From Trichostrongylus colubriformis (lineage: Eukaryota > Nematoda > Chromadorea > Rhabditida > Trichostrongylidae), in assembly GCA_963978905.1 (NCBI GenBank), contig OZ022257.1, positions 29,899,274 through 29,963,273 of the forward strand: a stretch of 64,000 bases of DNA, in the 5' to 3' direction. The notes below the pieces were generated by a model. It made no database searches. It was not told the origin of the DNA and saw only the letters and a list, made by a program, of their open reading frames with translations. Numbering within the stretch: position 1 is the first letter of the stretch; every line of letters starts with the position of its first letter. Below are positions 44,471-55,800 of the stretch, piece after piece. The translations under genes were made by a program, and so were the position numbers.

Positions 44471-45340
44471 TCAGCTCTCATCCGTTGCGCCGCCTCTACA
44501 GCTCGGAGGCCCACTTCTTCACTGGAATTTCGCCACAGATACCCTTCTTAGGCTCGCAGTTTCCATCTAAGTAAATTTTCTCAAGGATTTCGCAATAACC
44601 ACATTACCCCCAATGCTGTCTTTGAGCGTCGTCTAGTCGAAAGAAATTAGGTGTTAATGTAGTTAGGAAGTCACCCATCGCGCTGTTGTCCTTTACTTTC
44701 TGCAGTCATCAGAATAAATACTCAAGTGTATATTGCCTAAGCTTACATTAGGGAGGAGGGGCTTCCCCCTTCCCCCTCCAACGTGAGGCTTAAAGGCAGC
44801 TTTCGGGAAAATTCGGACGAAAAGTATAAGAAGTAGTGAATATGAAAGCCGAGATGCCTAGTAACAGGAAAGTGGAGAAAAAACGAATGGAAGTGGCCAA
44901 AAACCCAAGAAATAGAACCCCTTCCCACCATTGGTTCTGGGCGCGGACGACCTTTCCGTCAAGACGCGGGTAGTCCGCATAGGTTTTCCACTGGCATGAC
45001 CAAGACGTAAGCATGAAGGGATGTTCGGAAATGCAACAGCATCTATTTCCATGTTGTCAGTTTCAAGCTAAAAGTGAGAAAGCGCGCTCGATACATTCAA
45101 TCCTGCCGATCTCCTTGACCAACCGCACCGTGACCAACCCCTAGTCACGTCGCCTGGAGGCGGGCTGTCCTTGTCCAAGGCGGCTTGTCCTGACGAGGCC
45201 GCCTCCGCCACAGCTCAAGGGGGCGCCTTCCGCGGGGGATTTCGCCATGCATAGGCCTTCCAGACCCGTAGCTTTTCACTCAATGCCTCCTTATGGGATT
45301 CCCTGTCACCCACATTATCCCGAACACTGTCTTTAAGCTA
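44471..45340 (-). repeat. R7 and associated repeat, mainly reverse orientation
   Basis: GGAAGTGGCCAAAAACCCAA near 44890 and blocks complementary to 40150-40760. Confidence 0.55.
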
Positions 45341-46440
45341 GCGAAAATAGCGCCGATGCAGAGCACAGCGAGTGCTCCCTCCCCAATTACATCAGCGCCA
45401 GAATTCATGAACGCTTTGGAAGGATCTGGTAAAGAAGGAAAATTCACCTGAACAATCTTCGTTCATATAATGGTAAGCAAGCTCGGCCAAGCGTCGCATG
45501 GAAAAATTTTTTTTGGAACATGTCGCCCACCCCCATAAAAAAGTGGACTTCCACACGACTCCCCTCTTCACTCAAAAATAACAATGGAGAAATAACAAAA
45601 CCTTGCTACGTTCCTGTCGCGAACCGGTTCGAAGGGCAGCGTCGCCACGATCGCAGTGTAGTGCGTTCTTTTCTATAGCGAGTTTGACCGTTTTGAGAAT
45701 TGTATTCCCCGAATTTTAATACTTTGAGGTAATAAAAGCTCCACTTAGTTAAAACTTCCTTACCCTAATCTACGAGTGCTTGCTCCCACTCATGGTGCCT
45801 TGCTTCTCAAGGTAGAAATCTTGTTGGACCGTGTACAAAGTTTCAAATTTCTGTAACCAAATGCATATAGTCTATGCCTTAGTGCGAGGATTACGACCAC
45901 CCTCTCTGCGAACCGAATACGAAACACCCTCGTGGCATCCTGACGACACACCCTCGTGAAATCCTGACAAAAGTCTTACTCCTGTCGCAAAGCTGCATGG
46001 ATGGCCCTTACCTTCCTTCACTGGTTGTTCCTGTTGTGATTGTGAGACTTTTCACGTTCGGTCATACCTTAACGGCAATCTTATATATCAATATTTCTTT
46101 CACTTCAGGAGTACAACACGTTCATGATTTTCCATTTTTTGCGCTCACTTCTTCTGCATCCGATCGCTAATGGCTATCGATTTCTACGTCTCACCAGCGT
46201 TTGTGGGCCTACTCTATTGCTACCATACCTTTGTTTCTATGAATGCATCAGTAGTAATCAAAGACCAACTAAAACTCTACCAAATTCAAATTCCACTCCA
46301 GCACTCTTGTGCAGACATCGAGCATCCGAACATAGGGAGCTTATAGCTGGCCCATTGATGCATGAATTTCCTTGCCTTATTGACTCTTTTCCGACATGAT
46401 CGTGTAACAGAAAGTAAGGGAGCAGTGGGCACACTCGAAG
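45341..46440. other. No gene assigned
   Basis: A 91-codon plus frame (46124-46399) without recognisable similarity. Otherwise AT-rich. Confidence 0.35.
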
Positions 46441-46449
46441 GGAGATCGG

Positions 46450-46680
46450 GATGCGACATCAGGAGTGTGTGCACTTATTACGGGAAAATAGCTTGGCGGC
46501 GGTCACCTCTGCACGTCCACCCATGCCACACTGCCTCCTGCACCCATGCCACCCTGCCTCCTCTACTCATGCCACACTGCCTCGCTTGAAAGCTGCCATG
46601 CCCTGTCGCCGGTACTCGCGCCCGCCGAGACGCTCGTCGCGCGCGGAAATTCGTCATAAGTGCACACATCCCGACATCAG
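46450..46680. mobile_element. R6 MITE with CCATGCCACACTGCCTC minisatellite
   Basis: Inverted ends (GACATCAGGAGTGTGTGCAC and GTGCACACATCCCGACATC) surround several copies of a CACCCATGCCACACTGCCTC unit and GAAAGCTGCCATGCCCTG. Same internal core as 48380-48500. Confidence 0.65.
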
Positions 46681-47300
46681 ACTCCACATTTCTTCGTATC
46701 CTGGTGGAGCGAACGAAGTCTCCTTCAAGACATTTTTCCTTTTTGAACAACCACATACCTCCTTCGCCTCGTTTTTCGCATGACTTTAGAGCGTGAGCAC
46801 AACTAAGTGCTGTGTGGTATGTCGCAGAGCCACAGATGAATCATGATAACAAGCGGTAACAATTAACAAAAACCGATAGTGTTGATAACAAGTGAACTTG
46901 ACGGATTGCTATGCATCGTCACTCCTGCAATACATTAAAGTCGTATAACATGTTTAGTCAGTGAACACGGGTCGTCTTTGGTGCGCTACCAATTCCACTT
47001 TCAAGATAACTGCTTTACTAGTGACCAGTGTACCTTGAAGGCTCAAGAAAGGAAGCATCCTGGGAACACCATTCTGTTTAAACGAACATTCGACATCAGA
47101 AGAGATGATGTGTAGCAAGACTCGGCATAAAAATGCGCCTCTCGGACGCTGTTGAGATCCTAACACGCTTCACCTCGAGCTGCACGCTTCAGTTGCCAAG
47201 TTGCCTGCCAGCGGCCGACAGAGAAGGCTAACGCCTCTGTCATCTGATATCGCGTTTGACAAATTTGATTTCACTCGTGATAGTGTTAAGTTACGGGCAA
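46681..47300. other. No gene assigned
   Basis: Short frames only. AAGACTCGGCATAAAAATG near 47118 resembles sequence near 22650. Confidence 0.35.
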
Positions 47301-47307
47301 AAGCGTC

Positions 47308-47381
47308 GGTCCCAGGCGGAACTCGAACCTGCACTTCATGCTTTCCGGGCATATGTGCTAATCCCTTACGCTATAGAGACC
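47308..47381 (-). pseudogene. tRNA-like sequence, apparent anticodon GGA
   Basis: 74 nt on the minus strand. The acceptor arm GGTCTC/GGGACC pairs with one G-T. The D-arm region is TAGCGTAAGGGATTAGC. The anticodon arm TATGC/GCATG has loop CCGGAAA, and the T arm is GCAGGTTCGAGTTCCGC with one mismatch. Anticodon GGA would be Ser, but serine tRNAs have a long variable arm and this has none. U33 is replaced by C. A decayed tRNA or tRNA-derived repeat is more likely than a working gene. Confidence 0.45.
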
Positions 47382-47399
47382 TTTCTGAGGACAGTGATA

Positions 47400-48270
47400 G
47401 GGTTAATATGGATAATGAGAATCTATTGAAGTGTATTACCAAATAAAATCTAGGGTTTAAGAAGACTATATGTGGTGCAGTTACCGATGAAAGGCGGGTT
47501 TGTTTGGACGTTTTATGCCCTCACAGACATCAGGAGAAGTAAATTGGTCGAATAGTGGTATGAAAGTAGAGGTGCCAAGAAGTGTCATGGAAAAGTAACG
47601 GAGAGAAAAAGCAAAGAACCCAAGGATTAGCCTCTTGTCCCACACTTTTTTGATGGAAGCGTTTTTGGTGCTCCTGGTGTCGCACCTTCGCTCACAGCGC
47701 AATCACGCGCTTCTGTGGTGTGCAACTTTCATGCGCAGCAGCAGATAGCGCCTTGATTTCTAGTAAAAGTGAACTGAGACTTAACGCCAGCATGGGGCCT
47801 TCTCAGGGATTTTGAGGCCCACCAGGCAATGGATGAATGGGAATGCACAACGTATCCCCACCGTGGTTCTCTAATTTCTCTTCGCATTAGCATGTGTCGC
47901 ATTTTTAACAACCGTAATTATCGCAGGCACTCTCTTACCTCAACAATGACTGGGACTGTAGACTTGAAGGGATAAAGTGAGGGGAGCTAGTAGCGAAAGG
48001 TGCTACCTCAACCTTTCCGTCCGCCGGTTTTCGCCGTGTTGTTTCGCGGCGCGGAGGGAGCCGACGGTGCTGAAACCGTGGAGGGTGGAGTATTATTTCC
48101 TTCACATGCTTCGAAAACAATCACTGGGAAAAGGTTTCCACTTCTCAGGTTTTGTCTGTTTCATTGCGTTCATTGTCTTCTGTTGCACAATGCAGTAACT
48201 TTACTTGCGAAGTCAACAATTGGCCAGAATAACCCCTAGCCATATATGGAAGGCAAAGTTACATGTCACT
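47400..48270. other. Dispersed repeat fragments, no gene
   Basis: 47550-47700 is an R7 block. The rest has short GC-rich frames only. Confidence 0.4.
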
Positions 48271-48273
48271 CTC

Positions 48274-48575
48274 TGAGGGGTGAGGCTAATTACGACAAAA
48301 AATCGCTTCGCGGCGTCGCACTAGCGCGCCATCAGTACGACTCGCCAAATCGATTGACTTTGAGAGCACGGCAGAGCGTGGCTGCGTCACCTCTGCACTT
48401 CCACCCATGCTACAATGTCCCCTGCACCCATGTCACCCTGCCTCCTTCACCCATGCCACACAGCCTCGCTTGAAGGCTGCCATGCCCTGCCACTGGCAGT
48501 CGCAACCGCCGCGCCGCTTGCCGCGGGCGGCCACGCGATTTTCTGTCGTAAGTAGCCTCACCCCTCAGTGAGGTG
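48274..48575. mobile_element. R6 MITE, copy with GAGGGGTGAGGCTA ends
   Basis: Ends CTGAGGGGTGAGGCTAATTA and its near complement TAGCCTCACCCCTCAG enclose GACTCGCCAAATCGATTGAC, the CCATGCCACACAGCCTCGC minisatellite and a GC-rich block. Confidence 0.7.
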
Positions 48576-48599
48576 TGTGTTGGAAGACGCGCCGCAGAT

Positions 48600-48928
48600 G
48601 ATCGCCGCAAGAGGCAGCAGCAACATTCAGGGTGGAAGGAAATCCGCCAAAAAATCGCGTGGCCGCCCGCGGCGAGCGGCTCGGCTGGTGCGAGTACCAG
48701 TGGCAGGGCATGGCAGCCTTCAAGCGAGACAGTGTGGCAAAGGTGGAGGAGGCAGGGTGGCGTGGCTGGAGGAGGCAGTGTGGCATGGCTGGAGTGCAGA
48801 AGTGACGCAGCCACGCTCTGCCGGGCTCCCAAGAGCAAAATCGATTCGCAAGTCGTACTGGTGGCCCCGCGAGTGCGACGCCGCTGACGCGATTTTTTGG
48901 CGGATTTCCCCCCACCCCAACATTCAGA
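48600..48928. mobile_element. R6 MITE, opposite orientation
   Basis: Ends near ACATTCAGGGTGGAAGGAAA and TTTCCCCCCACCCCAACATT. The interior is the reverse complement of the previous element's core (GGCATGGCAGCCTTCAAGCG). Together they form a head-to-head pair whose overlapping long frames on both strands are by-products. Confidence 0.7.
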
Positions 48929-49640
48929 GTGGAGAGATCCTGAGAGTAACTGCAAAACAAAACGCGAATGGTGATACCGTCTCCCTGGGAGGAGTGCAAG
49001 TGTTCCGACTGGTGAGGCCAGGTCAGGTTGCGCGACGGACACGCCCATACGCGCGCGGCGGATTGCAATCAGGTAAAGACAGGTAAAAACACGCTGCCAA
49101 AGCTCCTCCCCTAAAAAGGCTCAGGCAAATCTGGGAGAGCCCAGACGGCGAAGGACAGGCCACCATTCAGACAATGCGCGAAGGGTCGCCGCGCGCGGTG
49201 ACCCGATTTAGTTCCGGCCTCTAGAAATCGGAACACTTGTAGTAACTAACCCCCCGGATACCGCAAGGAAGCACATCTACCTTCGTTAACATCAACGACA
49301 GGTCACAGGTAAAATGTAAAAGTTGTTCTCTTGTTAAGCACGGCCCAACTACCAGTGATCGAGCAGGATGGTAATATGAGTACTTGGTGGTATAGGGAGG
49401 GAATTTCTCGAGCTTAGAGAAATCTAACGCTCATCCTCCATCGCGTTTTTTCATGCACTTGCCGTCAATTTGTTCCATGACTGTCACCATTGCCATGTTT
49501 TCACGTGTGCAGCCATGTTTTTCTTGGTGGGACCCATCAACGCCACGTGTGTTGTCACTCGTAACAGCATCACCCTCGTCTCTTGTTCGCTCTCGAACTC
49601 TCAGACGATCTCTTTTATGCGTTTTCTATATCACTTTGAT
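48929..49640 (+). other. Upstream region of rpl-5
   Basis: No repeat recognised in 49330-49640. It ends in pyrimidine-rich sequence leading to the trans-splice-like acceptor at 49651. No TATA box in a convincing position, which is usual for ribosomal protein genes. Confidence 0.4.
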
Positions 49641-49649
49641 CGCTATTGT

Positions 49650-49651
49650 AG
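49650..49651 (+). promoter_or_regulatory. Candidate trans-splice acceptor of rpl-5
   Basis: AG at the end of TTTGATCGCTATTGTAG, 21 bases before the ATG. In nematodes, ribosomal protein mRNAs usually receive SL1 at such a site. Confidence 0.5.
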
Positions 49652-49672
49652 ATACATTAAGATTTGCTGAAG

Positions 49673-49861
49673 ATGGGTGCGGTGAAGGTAATCAAGAACA
49701 AGGCATTCTTCAAGCGCTTCCAAGTGAAACCAAAAAGGCGACGTCAAGGCAAAACGGATTACTATGCGAGGAAACGGCTAACTGTGCAAGACAAGAACAA
49801 GTACAATTCTCCCAAGTACAGGCTTATCGCTCGCTTCACTAACAAAGATATCGTGGCCCAG
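49673..49861 (+). CDS. rpl-5: rpl-5 exon 1
   Basis: 63 codons, [20 protein letters not shown] to TNKDIVAQ. Donor CAG|GTAAAT, phase 0. Highly basic N-terminus that contacts 5S rRNA. Confidence 0.97.
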
Positions 49862-52800
49862 GTAAATGCGACTTCTTTAGGTCATGATTAAATTCGCATT
49901 ACTTGTGAATATTTTCTATATCTTTCGTCAATGCTAGTGACAACTTAGACTTGCTTATTTTGTGAGATAGGTTTTCAGATTTCAGGATTTTGAGACTACA
50001 TAAGGTACTGCTTAGAGTTTACGATCCAGGTGAATAGGTGAAGATTGAAGGTATCTATCGATTTTGGTAACTCCACAATTCGTGAATGGGTGAATAAGCG
50101 AGTAGTTTGATTATCAAAAAGTGTTGTGTACTTTTCGCCTATTCGTCAATTTGTGAGTAGGATAGGACGAAGCAACAAAATCGACGCATATTTATCTCCT
50201 TCGCCTCCGTATAATCACTCATACAGTCGATCGATGTTTTTTCTTTTTGGTTGTTTTCGTACTTTCAACTTCCACTGCCCACACACCGCGGGATGCTGAA
50301 AAACGATTTTCGTTGAAACGTTGTCCATGGGGGTTATTTGTGGGGCTGATCACGAATACCCTTTGTTAGCATTGGCACTAAACTGGTCAGCAACTGTTCT
50401 CACTTGAACCACTGAAACCCAGCTGGTAGGTGGTTATTTGAGGCGCTGATCGTCAATATGATGTTCATTTGGAGCGCTAGCACTTAGCGGTATTCAGCAC
50501 CACTGCAACGGTGCTACTATAATCACGAGCAACATAGTGTCCTCGGCATTCGGCTCTCTTTTTGCCCAAGCCTCAGGGAGTAGGGGAACCTTCCTCCTTC
50601 ACTAATATAACACAAGAGTTAGCCAAAATATACGCTTGGGTGGGTAGATTACTGACTGTGGAGAATACTAGGTGAGAGTGCCAACGAGAATGACCCTTCA
50701 GTTCCCAATAGTACTTCTTCTCCCCCGCGTTACTCGCGCGCTGTCGCGGGATCCGCAACGTTTGCTGTGTGTCGCCATTTGCCACGTGGCATCGATATCG
50801 ATGACTTCCTTATTGATGACATCCTTCCATCTCTACTGGGAACTCCCCGTGGTTGCCGGGCCGGCCCGAGGCTTCTAACTCTTGAGCCATCTTATTAGAT
50901 GATCCACTCACTTTCTAAGCACGTGCCCGTGCCATCACAAGGCCGCGTTCATACCTTGCGCGCCGTCACCGGCGGCAGCGGCAGGATATCATGTGCCGCC
51001 GCCGATCTCGGCGGCACTCTGATGATCGTTCTGTTTATAAAACGCTTGACCTAATCACTACGCAGTATGCTCATAGTATGGTGATTGTTGCGAGAGCCCA
51101 CGAATTGGATTCGAATTTTGGCGTATTGACAAACTAGTCGAATTTCGAACGGAAATCGTGTGCTCTCGCAACGATTTCATCGGCACCATTCAACTATCGC
51201 TACCCCAGATACCGCGAGTCGGTCAAAAAGAAACTTTGCTCAAGGGGGTTATTTGGGATGCTGATTACGAATATGACATCCGTTTTTGCGGTTTGTTGGT
51301 GCAACAACTCGTTTTCACCAAATTCGCTAAAACTCCGCCCAGGGGGGTTATTTGGGGTGCTGATCACGAGTATGACATCCGCTGGTGTCGTTTAGTTCCA
51401 TTACAGTGCTGATATGGTCGGGGCGCCACACTGTTCTCGCAAGTTTTGCCTAAGCCTTAAGAAGGAAGTGAACCTTCCCTTCCCCTTAAGGCTTTGGCGA
51501 AAATATGCACTTGTGTGTGCAATGATGACTGTACGATAGTATCAAATGAAAGACGACAGCGGAAGGATGACGCTCTCCAGCTATTTAAGCACTGTAGCAA
51601 AAATGAACATGACTGGTGCAGCGTCGAAACGTGCTGAAAAACTGCGCCCGCGCTGAAAACCGATGTCGTGTTCGTGATCAGCACCTCAAATAACCCTCCT
51701 GGGCAAAGTTCCAGCGAATTTGGTGAAAACGAGTGGTTGCACCCACATGGTGCAATTTAGCGCAAACGGCAAAAACGGATGTCATATTCGTGATCAGCAC
51801 CCTAAATAACCTCTCTAGGCAAAGTTTCAGCGAAATTATTTTTTGACCTACTCGCGGTATCTGGGGTAGGTATAGTTGAATAGTGCCCGATCATCATACT
51901 GTAGTATGGTTAGGTTGCGTTCATACCAAATTGAATGAAATTTTTGGCACATCGGCGCATCCGCGATTTGAAATTTTTGGAATAGGCACGTCACTCTGTT
52001 GAACGCGGTGCGTGCCAACGTGCGCGTGATTTCTTTTTCTCCTCTTTCCATCTCATGATTTTCCATATCTTATCGAAAGTCGATATCTGTTATGGCAAAT
52101 ATCCAGAATCGCGGATGCGCCAATACTCTCATTTTTTGATCAATGCGTATCGTATCCTCCACGCGAATGCGCCAATTCCTCATCTTCTAGATCGATACGT
52201 ATCTTATGCATGACGCGAATGCGCCAATTTTCTCAAGCCGCGGATGCGCCAATACTCTCATTTTCTGATCTATACGTATCTCATGCATGACGCGAAGCCA
52301 AAATTCTCATTCAATTTATTATGAACGCAGCCTTAGGCCAAGCGTTTTAAGGTTGTTGCAAAATTAATTTCGAAAACGGACCGCATACTTCAAACTACTA
52401 TAACTCAGCTTAAACACAAGTTAATTAATCGAAATAAGAACCATCAGAATCTACACATTTTTGCCAACGAGCAGGTGATAAATCTAAGCCTTCACTATAA
52501 AAACTACTATCACGAAAATCAACGAAGTCAAGAAAGGCAGATACAACATCGTCTAAATTAGTAAATTGTTTCTGACGCAATTGAGAATTGAGGGCTCGAA
52601 AAAAGTGATTTTCTGTGGGGGAAAGGTCGGGAGAATACGCTGTGTGAGGGAGAACTTCTATACCCGAGTGGGTTAATTTTTGCCGAGTGATTTGTGGGAT
52701 GTGTGGTATTGCGTTCTCCTGCAACAGGATCGACCCTCTTCTATCCACCCCCGCGGACCACAATTTTTGCAACTTCCTATACATTTGCTCCTGATACAAC

Positions 52801-55800
52801 AATAAGACTCTGCTGTGACTGGCTGACCAGGTTGCAGGAAACCATTACGGATTACACGTTTGCAGCACCACCACACAGTAATCATAACCTTTTTGGGGTG
52901 AAGGTCGAGTTCAGGAAAAGTTTTTGGAGGAGCATCCTTATCTACCCAGATAATCCCTTGTTTCCCGTTATCATAAAGAACCCATTTTCATCTACAGTTA
53001 TAATACGACTTACAAATGGCTCATTTTTATGGCGAACTAGGAGATTAGAGCTGGTGTCGAAACGTGCCAGACGCTGCTCATTGGCCAGGTCATGAGGCAC
53101 CCAATTCGACATCTTCTTCACTTGGCTGATTTCCAGCAAATGTCTGGCCACTATAGAGTAATGTACGTCCAGGTCTTCTGCTGACGTACGAGTATTTGTC
53201 TCCGGATTTGCTTCGACTTCTCTCTTTATATCTTCATCATTAAGCGACCACCTGCAGCCGCGACCCGACTTTCCTTCGAGATCAAAATCGTCAAAAGCAA
53301 ATTTTTGAAATCAGAACTCCACTGTCCGTTCGCAAAGATAATTCGTCCCAAGAACACTGCTGAGATTACAGGCTGCCCCCGCTGCGGAGTGTCCCAATTT
53401 AAATTCGTGAAGCATGATGACTCCATAGTCGCGTCGGTTCATGATTATTCGCAGCCCTGGAAATGGCCGGCTGGGAAAATTAGAGCGAAATTTATAGAAG
53501 TTTTTGAAAGAGCAGAAAAAACCTACCAGATGGTATGTCTGACATTTCTCGAGATGGAATAGTTCACGGTAAAAAATCTACTTATTTATACATGTCTTGG
53601 AACCGAATTTAATTTTGCAACAACCCAATACCAACAGAGCGCATCACCAGAGTACCGCCGTGGTCGGCGGCGAGCACACGCTCTTGCCGCGCTCGGCGTC
53701 ATCGCGTAAAGTGTGACGTGAGCCGTTTGCGTGATCGCTCCCAAATTCGATGATTCATTGGTCGTTGGACTCGTCACATTAAAAATATCCCAAACCTCAA
53801 TTCTTTCTCATTTTATCCACTTTGAACGAAGTTATGACAGTGCGATGTTAGCGTCAACAATTAATCCGTTGCCAGGTGTCGATTTTTAAAAAAAATGTAA
53901 GAGGTATTGTAGGCTTTATACACAAATTTTCGGCATTTCCGGGAAAAACTAGTTGTTGCTCCAATTTGCTGCAGTTGCGCCAAACTGAAGCCAACGTCGA
54001 ATAAAGGATGTCGTTCAGTACTCGCCCTAATAAGGCTGCGTTCATACCAAATCAAATGAGAGTTTTGGCGCATCGGCGCATCCGCGATTTGAGGTTTTTG
54101 GCGTGCCACGTCACTCTGGCAACAACGGTCGTTGAACGCGCGCGTGCCAACCATATCTGATCGAACGTTCATATCTGTTATGACAAATAGCCAAAATCGC
54201 GGATGCGCCAATACTCTCATTTTTGCAATACGTATCTTATCCTCCACGCGAATGCGCCAATTCTCTCAAATCGCGGATGCGCCGATACTCTCACCTCTTT
54301 CAGTCGATATATGTCTCATGCATGACGCGGATGCGCCAATTCTCTCAAATCGCGGATGCGCCGATGCGCCGATCCGCCAATTCTCTCAAATCGCGGATGC
54401 GCCTATACTCTCATTTTCTTGATCGATACGTATCTTATGCATGACGCGAATGCGCCAATTCTCTCAAATCGCGGATGCGCAGATGCGCTCATTTTCTCGA
54501 TCGATTCGTATATTTAACTTTACACCGATGCGCCAAAACTCTCATTCAGTTCGCTATGAACGCAGCCTAAGTTTTCGAAAATGTACGCGGAAACCACGGC
54601 TCAGCTTTTGTTCATTATAACTCTATTTAAATGCATAATTTCTATATAAATGTCTGTATCACTGAACTCACTTCGCCAAGCTCTACAAAATGATGATTTC
54701 AGAATCTAGAAAATCGTGATTTTGATCATTTCACTGCCTCAAAGTGCCAGTGGACACTCATCAGCCAGCCATTTTATTTTTGAAAACTTAGGGCGGGTAT
54801 TGTAGTTGTGCTCAGTGCCTCAAATCACCTCTACGGACAAAGTTCCAGCGAAATTCATTGTTCTGCCTGATTCACGGTTTCTGGTGTAGTGGTAATGGAA
54901 TAATGCCCTTGTTTCTAATCCTTTCCAGCTGTTCCTATGGCTAATTTGGATGTGAATTAATATAGGTATGGTGCACATTGCGTCAAATGAACCTCAAATG
55001 TACACCAATTAGAGTAATCTGCAAAACTCTACCTTTCAAAAATACCAGAACCTTTACCATTTTCTACACTCCTCTGTCATAAAGTAGCTGGTATGCCTTT
55101 GCACATTTTACTTTCTACAATATTTCAGATCGCTTACTCAAAAACAGAGGGAGACGTCGTGGTTACTGCTGCGTATTCACATGAACTTCCGGCGTACGGT
55201 ATCAAGGTTAGTCTGTAGAGAAGTTCTTCTGTCCCCTCGGCATCTCCTCCGCCAGTGATCGTGATTATCGCGTAAAATAACGCAACTGCTCGAACAGTTG
55301 CGTACGACACACAACTGCAGTCCGTTGGTACCTCTACAACTACTTGGTTTGGCAGCGAGAGAGCGAAAATTGGGTCACCGCGCCCTGCGAAGTGCGTCAC
55401 TGCACACTAGCAGCATTGCTGATCTCGTTAAGAAGTGGCCGTACGCTAAGGAGGCGTCAGTCACCTCGCGTGACTTGCCGCAATTCGAATGCCCTATTGA
55501 CACGCGTAGTAGTGGGGTGAGTACCAACGAATGTTGAAAGCAGTTAGTAGAGCTCGTTTGGGGAGACACCCTTCAACCAAATTTTTCATTTCCTCAACGT
55601 TCTCTCTAGTCACTTTTTACAAAGTCCCATATACAAGGTTGATGCTGAGAACATGCGGCTGTCGGCACACAGATATCACTGAATAAAAATTCAGGATCGA
55701 AAATGACCGCAGGAATTCTGCGTGGTTAATCTTTGTGACAATTATTATGGCTTTGAAGCATTGATCATGTGGCCGAGTATGAACAAAACCTTAGGTGATG

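Noticed and set aside
48410..49086. Long overlapping frames of 167-212 codons on both strands
   Set aside because: They run across two head-to-head GC-rich MITEs. Composition is low in stops because of GC content.
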